Source: Blastobasis lacticolella (lineage: Eukaryota; Arthropoda; Insecta; Lepidoptera; Blastobasidae). Taken from it: a stretch of DNA of 64,000 nt. The position numbers and the translations under genes are program-made. Shown in pieces: positions 57,823 to 64,000 of the stretch; the first letter of the stretch is position 1; each line of letters opens with the position of its first letter. The notes below the pieces were generated by a model that saw only the letters and a program-made list of their open reading frames with translations, did not search any database and was not told the origin of the DNA. Location: contig LR990043.1 in the NCBI GenBank assembly GCA_905147135.1, positions 21,329,584 to 21,393,583 of the forward strand, read 5' to 3'.

Positions 57823-60800
57823 TTTGTTTTGTTAGGAAAATGACAGGTGTTCTTGGTGAAACGTGTCAATTTGGCATATAACATAACCAATATCGTAAAT
57901 ATTGAAATCCTGTAAAAAGATTTGTCTATAAACTGTAACAAAGAGAACAAAATTAAAAAATTGTCTATGAAATATATAACAAATGTGGAAATGAAAAATC
58001 GTGTATCGTGAGATGGAAAGCTATTATTCATAATATTAATATATTATTAAGTACTATTCTACATTATACTAGCCGTTTTCGGCTGCTTTCACCCGCGCAC
58101 AGTTCGAAGTTCTGTACTCGTAAACAATCAACTTTCCCCCGGGGTCCTGAGTAGTTATCCCGGGATTAAAAGTAGCCTGTTTCTCAGTGATAATGTAGCC
58201 AAAGAGATTGAAAAGTTAGCTGCCATCCTGCCAGTCTATGAAGGTAGCTAACTTTCCAATCTCTTTGAATGTAGCAATCTATTAGTAATTTTTTTTTAAA
58301 TCGGTTTAGTATTTTTTATATATTGCAAAGAAAAATACAGAAATACAAGTTGAAATTACTATTATCAAAGGACACGTACATAAACAGAACCTATTAAATT
58401 AGGGAAGCAAGTACAATACAAATTAAATTCCACCACGGACAGTATCACAAACAAACGGCAAAAATAAGTCACGTTCCATTACACTCAAACCAATTGACCA
58501 AAGAGGTCGGGCCACAAGCAAACATAATAAACTTCCCGGGGGTAAAACCAACACTGCTCACAATATAGCGGCGTGTGTTTCCTCCGGCGAAGAATACGCG
58601 ACATAAATAATGGCAGTAAATAAGAGTAAAATATTGAAAACTGTCATGGCGGGCAGAAAGGCGCGCGAAACTGGATATCCTCGAGTTTCCGGCGGCCGCG
58701 CGCCAAAATGGCGAGGCGGATATTCGGATATCGGACGGTGGGGCTGCGGCCCGTAGACAATATTACACTTTGTTGTGGCAGTGACTCGTTTGAGACAAAG
58801 AAATGGGAAGATTTCCGGAAGGAATTTTTATTAGGTATGTAGTTCACTGTTAAGATAAAGATATACCTAAACAGGTTCATGGTTGAACAAAAATCGACTC
58901 ATAGTTTTATTTTGAAAATATCGTTAACACTTTATTTTTATTTATTTATTTAAATTACAATGTATTGACTTGTCAAACGTAGCTCAAAGAGTTGTCCTCC
59001 CTCTGTAAATCATGTAGCGACAGCTTTTTCAATGAGAGTCGAGTGTGAGGCTACCCTTATGTTTCGGCCATATTGATCTCTTTCATTTTCTTTTTCCGCG
59101 TCCCACGGAAAAGTACATTTTTGTTCTTGTTTTAATGCTTTCACAAACGCGGACTATCCAAATTTGATTTAGATGAAACTCCGCTGCGAGCGGGTTTATA
59201 CGCGAAAACTTTGATCAAAGTGGAGATTGAATAGACTAACGTAAAAGAAAAATGTAGGCATCAAATGAAATTTAAAAACTGCAGAGCGGTTGGTTCCGGT
59301 TTCCATTTTTGAATTTGCTGAAGCCACTTGACTTTTCGAAAAACAAAACCCCATTATCTATGCCCCATTCGCGCTGGCCGGAACGCGAGGGCGCGCGGTA
59401 AGATTTGAAATTGGAAGCAAATAGGCGTTAAATGGCGGCGTGCGCCGTCATAACGTCATTTGACGTTCATCAGGCGGCGAAACAGCGTCGCAGTTTGGTG
59501 CAGGTTTTATTAGCGTAAGGAATGGCGGGCACAGTGACTCGGAAACGGGGATTTGCATCGGTGTCGGGCGGTGATTGCATTTTCTTTGCTGCTCTGCCGT
59601 CATTTGATTTGGGCTGCAGAGCCGACCCGACTAAGGCGGCCAAATTACGCTCGGAATATTAGAACCGTATTTGCTATCTAATATGAGCGGATAGTTCGTA
59701 CTTTCATGGTGTATTTTATTAAAATACTAGATGGCCCGGCGCGTGGTGTCCTAACCCTACCCTACCCTATCCCTACCCCTAAGTAAGTAAGTAAGTAAAA
59801 CACATTTATTACACTCAAACACACAGCACAAGATTCTTAAAACCTACGCCTACCCTCCTCCACCCTATGAAAAAAGGGAAGGTAGAAGTAGGGTAGGGGC
59901 TACCCCCACCTACCCTTTTTTCGTACTTTCTTTCTGACAGCATCCTGACAATAACAAAAGCCAACAAAAACAATTTGTCAAATAAGTGCAACCATTCCGA
60001 AGGTAATCGGTAACAAAAACTAATTTTATTTTAGTAAAAGATGCCCAAAACTATTAATTTATACTTGCTCAACCTGAATATAACATAAAAATTGCTTTGC
60101 AAATCAAATCTTCGCGATCATTTCAGGAGCCCAACTTCGCTAGATAAGTAAAAAATACGAAACTGTAAAAAAACATTCAATTGGATCTTAACGCGGATAT
60201 TTGGCTCGTGATAGGTTTTTTTATAGAATACAATAAAATTTCCATCATAAAATATCTCCGTGAGATCCGTCACCCCACCTCATTTACTTCTCGAATAAAA
60301 TGGGAACCGCCCGGTTTCTTACAAATTTCATTTACTTATATCGATTTCTTTATCTGCACCTGTGATTTTACAATGTAACAAACAAATTGTCGGTTTGTAA
60401 GTATTGAACTCTCGTAGAATAAATCATGAGGGTAGCCCTACATTTGTGCAAATAAATGTGTTAGATATACCTACCTACCTAATTCATTAGGTAGGTAGGT
60501 GTTTTAAATATTAGTTCGGTTAAGTAAGGTTTTTTTGTTTATTATAGGTACCTAATCCTTGTGTTTTTGCTGTAATTGTAAATAACTATTATGTAGATAT
60601 CGCTGTTTTACATAAAACTTATTCCTTTAGTCTTACCGAAATTAAGTTTTATCAAAATTTTTGTATAGAATTTATTCGAAAGACATCAGTTTCAATAAAT
60701 TCTAACCAAAAACACATTACATACACGAAGAAGCTGAAAAGTTACAACATCACATGTAGAGCTAAAAACTTAGACACAGTCGTCAAGCTTCTCACTCTAC

Positions 60801-61383
60801 ACGTCCTGACTCTGGAACATCTTTGATAATACTAAACGCGTGGTTTCGCCGTTTTACTGGCATCACACAGACTCTTCAATGGATCAGAAATTAATTGTTC
60901 GTTATTTTTAGTTCATTGTAATGGAACTGCCAAAACATATATTGACCATTTGTTTTGCTCTTTCAATCAATATGACGGACACTATCTGTTTGCGAATAAA
61001 TTTACTGTAGATGCTATCAAAATCATATGGGCTAAAAAATGTATCAAACCCTCGGTGCCGACGACGTACGATGCAAACAATTTGAAAATTATCCAACGCC
61101 TCAATTTACGAACATACTTAATCCCAGCCATCCAATTTAAGAAGCAAACACAGAGTAAAATTGACATTAATCGAATTTAAAAAGTTGATTATTTAACAGA
61201 TTCGCGGCTGATGACTTTGGCGCTCTTTGGGGTAAAGTGATGGGAGGGTAGATAAATATTAACGCTTTATCTGTCTAATACCTTCGTCGTAGCATTAGTA
61301 TGGTATTTGTTAATAATTATGGGGGTCTGTTCAGTCTGTATCTGTCTGGTATATATCGCTTTTTGTCTTATTTACTACCTAAC
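57823..61383. other. Intergenic upstream of ITPA
   Basis: Contains a dispersed repeat around the hairpin MITE (about 58060-58320), GC-rich islands at 58540-58780 and 59370-59660, and a (GTAA)n run at 59781. No coding sequence recognised. Confidence 0.4.
58200..58267. mobile_element. 68-bp hairpin MITE with 8-bp target duplication
   Basis: Arms CAAAGAGATTGAAAAGTTAG... and ...CTAACTTTCCAATCTCTTTG form a 25-bp stem with one A-C mismatch and one G-U pair around an 18-nt loop. AATGTAGC is duplicated exactly on both sides (58192-58199 and 58268-58275). An 8-bp duplication and CA(A)AG ends fit the hAT superfamily. Confidence 0.8.
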
Positions 61384-61395
61384 TTTGTTTACTTT

Positions 61396-61657
61396 GGCCG
61401 TGTGGTGTCCGGCAGAGTAGAATAGCACCAACCCCTTCCACTCATGGGTGTCGTACAAGGCGACTAATGTTTTCGAGGCAAAAGATCAAGAGTCTCCGTA
61501 GTTTGGAACATGGGCAGCAGCATTTTCCATTGTTATATTTAAACACTGCGATCTCCAACCCGCCTACCAAGCGTGGAGATTATGGCAATAACCTCCTCTT
61601 TCGTGGGAGAGGCCCTAAGTCCTGCAGTGGACTGATACGGGCTGGATAAATAAAAAA
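61396..61657 (+). mobile_element. Family A retroposon, complete copy with target duplication
   Basis: Starts GGCCGTGTGGTGTCCGGCAG and ends in CTGCAGTGGACTGATACGGG and an A-rich tail. A 12-bp direct repeat TTTGTTTACTTT lies on both sides (61384-61395 and 61658-61669). This copy defines the full unit at about 260 bp. It has no coding capacity or tRNA-like head. Confidence 0.88.
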
Positions 61658-62654
61658 TTTGTTTACTTTCGGAAAAAGTAGGTACCTATCTAACTTATTT
61701 TCTGGCTCAATGTTAACAACTTTTAATAATTAGTTTTAAGACGGCCAGACAGATTTAGTAAATTAAAAAATTACCATAAAAAGTAAAACTGTTTAAAAAG
61801 AATATTTACAAAAGTTAGTTAATTACGCCTTGGTTGCGCGTCTAGTAGTCGAATCTTTTTTTATATCTTAAAGTTAGTATACCTTATCAAACTCTTTACG
61901 TTATACTGAGAGAGACCCAATATTTTTTTACTATTTTGCACTTAGATAACCATTGAATCTAAAAAGTCTAGTCTAATCTATAAGATCTTATAAAAGTGGT
62001 TAATTGAATTTGAACCCTATATTGCGGCAACACTAAGGTTCAAATGGTACCCCCCGCGCCTTAGGCTCAATTCCACCAAACAAAATAAGTCATCCGATCA
62101 CCCCCGCCCTTGACAAAGGGCATAACTCCCGCTCCGATCCCAGATTAAATGATAAATAAATACTTAACGCCTTAATCCATTTGCGGGAGTCTGATCTGAG
62201 ATTATTTAACAAGTAACGCGGTTACAAAGAGGCGCGGGGCATGCTGCAGTTATAAGACTTCTTGATGCTTTGCTTTAAGGAAATTCGAGACTTTAAGAAA
62301 ATAAGAATATTTTTAATAGGGCTCGAAGAGCTGAGCTACTTTTTTTTAGAACAACCTATTTGGAAGGTTTTCGTTTATTGTGGCAACTCGCACTGTATGC
62401 GTTTCTCGGTTATTGGTCGTAGTCCACTGAAAACAGACTGTTTTACATACTATGCCATACGCATCATCCCAGGAAATATTCAGGTTTGGTATATTTCCAA
62501 ATGAATAAAATGAAATGTTGTGGTTTGGAATGAGCACCAGCAGGTATTTTAACGGATTTTCAGGGGGCCAATTCTTGCGCTGCGACATCTCGTTGTCGAC
62601 ATTTTCTCTGGCCACATATCTCTATTGAAAATGATATTGAAAATTATCTTCGTC

Positions 62655-62985
62655 AATAAAAGGTATGTATGTATGTATGTAAACTCTTTATTGCAATTTA
62701 AAAATAAATACAGTAATAAGAAAAATTACATTTTACAAAGCAGAGGCGGGCTTATCCCACAATGGGATTCCTTCCAGCCAACCTTACACCCTCTGAAAGG
62801 AGATTTACAGAGCGGTGGAGATCTTAAGGTTGTTGAAGATCGAGGAGAATACATTTTTGGTCTGGATAGAGATTTCAGTGGCTCTTTTATAGAGATTTGT
62901 GAGAGAAAATGTCGAAGTCGAATGGTTACACAGCGGGAATAGGCACCCTGAAAGTTTGTGAAACTACCGCTAGTGCTCATTCAAA
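62655..62985 (-). mobile_element. LINE 3' end (family K), inverted copy
   Basis: Starts with a TATG run and TAAACTCTTTATTGCAATTT and includes GGCGGGCTTATCCCACAATG. The minus-strand frame of 84 aa ends HCGISPPLLCKM, shared with the frame at 10774. Confidence 0.65.
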
Positions 62986-63081
62986 CCACACTGTAAGGGT
63001 TTTATGAGCTGTGAGGGTCTGCGTCCCTGAATATATCCTGGGATATTGAGTTATAGCAGCCCGCTCTTTTCTTTTCTCATT

Positions 63082-63138
63082 TTATACTTTGCTATACTTT
63101 GGCTATAAAATTTATAGCCAAAGTATAGCAAAGTATAA
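63082..63138. repeat. Perfect 57-bp palindrome
   Basis: Two 28-bp arms (63082-63109 and 63111-63138), identical in inversion, separated by one base. Each contains two TATACTTTG units. It adjoins the start of a SINE. Confidence 0.85.
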
Positions 63139-63335
63139 CGACGACCTGAGTGGTTCAGTTGGTTTACAGGCCTGTCAGCCACGTCCCGTATTGGATTCCC
63201 GGCCGAACAGAATGTATTTAAAAAAATATATAAATAAATAGTTTATCAGTTATCTAACATCCATAACACAATATTTGCTTACTTTGGGGCTAAATGGCGC
63301 TGTGTGAATTTGTCAAAGCATATTTATTTATTTAT
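63139..63335 (+). mobile_element. tRNA-headed SINE (family G), beside a perfect palindrome
   Basis: Head CGACGACCTGAGTGGTTCAG, a mutated B box (TTGGATTCCC), shortened body, and the tail AAATGGCGCTGTGTGAATTTG with a TATTTATTTATT end. It begins immediately after the 57-bp palindrome at 63082-63138. Confidence 0.8.
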
Positions 63336-64000
63336 TCTGCAGTGATATTTAGACCCGAGAGTGGCAGTCTTAAAAGTACCCTAATGTTTAGGCTAATGAA
63401 AAAAAAATTGCTTTAGGCTTTAGGACTTTTTGATTTCCGGAAAAATTGTTTTACGGTCATGCACGCCTACTGAACGTTAAGAAGTTTCTTTCGCTTATAT
63501 CCAATAAATATAATAAAAGTTACTATTTACGAAACAGAGAACACACATTTCGCAATCTGTAATTGAAGTAATTTTAGGCTAAACGTAGCCTAAAGGTATA
63601 TTTTCAATACCCAACCCTACACTGAAAGCATCAAGACACTGAAGCCGCTATTTCCCATTGTCCACCTCGGACAAAGTGTCAATGTTCAATTAAGAACGGT
63701 TTATTGAAACTGGCAGATAAACCGCAAGAAAGAGATGGCAGCGCTCGAGACTGATTGAATTTGAGAAAATTTTATTTGTATTGCAAATAACGATTTAGAT
63801 ACCAACAATAGACCAAGAAACAATACTTTATTGGAAGTTTATTGTTGGTTTATGAAAACAATTAGACAGAACCGTACTTTATTATAATCCGCGTCACGAA
63901 AGAAGAGACTTGTCTAATGGCAGTGGAGGGGATTTCGCGCAGGTAATCGTATGCAGCGCAAGTCGAACCACGTGAGTCGCCAAGTCTCTTCTTATTTGAC

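Larger units (their letters stand above)
61670..64000. other. Right end of window, no host gene
   Basis: AT-rich, with the family K copy, palindrome and SINE G listed. A 13-bp inverted repeat (AAGAAGAGACTTG at 63900, mirrored at 63981) lies near the edge. Confidence 0.4.

Noticed and set aside
58200..58267. Bona fide microRNA gene
   Set aside because: The exact 8-bp flanking duplication and insertion in a repeat make a MITE the better explanation; small-RNA data would be needed.
60950..61180. 76-aa frame on the + strand
   Set aside because: No recognisable domain; the opposite strand is equally open; AT-rich sequence.

Overview
The window reads as nuclear DNA of a lepidopteran (moth or butterfly). 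It is AT-rich, has large introns, and is crowded with short retroposons, fold-back elements and LINE fragments of the kind I associate with Lepidoptera. The taxon is inferred from this repeat style and from the insect-like SoxB2 gene; no database search was possible.

Host genes are few. (1) A group B2 Sox gene (Sox21 type) lies on the + strand in three exons: 13763-13965, 28962-29253 and 29870-30034. It encodes 219 aa; the first intron (15.0 kb) splits the HMG box. A GC-rich CCAAT-containing promoter region precedes it and a candidate polyA signal lies at 31058. (2) A complete, single-exon inosine triphosphate pyrophosphatase (ITPA) gene lies on the minus strand at 57084-57647. (3) A single-exon 209-aa four-pass membrane protein of unrecognised family lies at 43671-44300 (+). 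The rest is intronic or intergenic.

Mobile DNA dominates. The most complete element is a DIRS-type tyrosine-recombinase retrotransposon (37648-42655). It has split inverted terminal repeats, an internal complementary region that matches both outer tips, a spliced ORF1, RT/RNase H with a methyltransferase-like tail, and a tyrosine recombinase. It sits inside an older short retroposon ('family A') that carries its own 15-bp target duplication, so the order of events can be read directly. Two more family A copies also keep target duplications, which fixes the ends of that element. At 3405-5860 is a decayed three-exon transposase gene with a frameshift.

Recurring repeats, named here for convenience: A (short retroposon, GAT-rich tail), B (polyA-tailed, in sense, antisense, tandem and palindromic arrangements), C (tRNA-headed SINE, about ten copies), G (a second tRNA-headed SINE), LINE 3' fragments, and several fold-back elements: a 68-bp hairpin with an 8-bp target duplication (58200), two elements with TA duplications (32800, 46595), and elements at 10992, 34306 and 43040.

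Region by region: 1-13 kb is repeats plus the dead transposase. 13-31 kb is the Sox gene with a TE-filled first intron. 31-43 kb is fold-back elements, a duplicated GC-rich segment and the DIRS insertion. 43-56 kb is the membrane-protein gene and mostly non-coding DNA with GC-rich islands. 56-64 kb is ITPA, hairpins, a family A copy and a SINE beside a perfect 57-bp palindrome. Clusters of Sox-type ACAAT motifs at 27.4, 52.7 and 63.8 kb are candidate regulatory elements, possibly for the Sox gene itself; this is inference.
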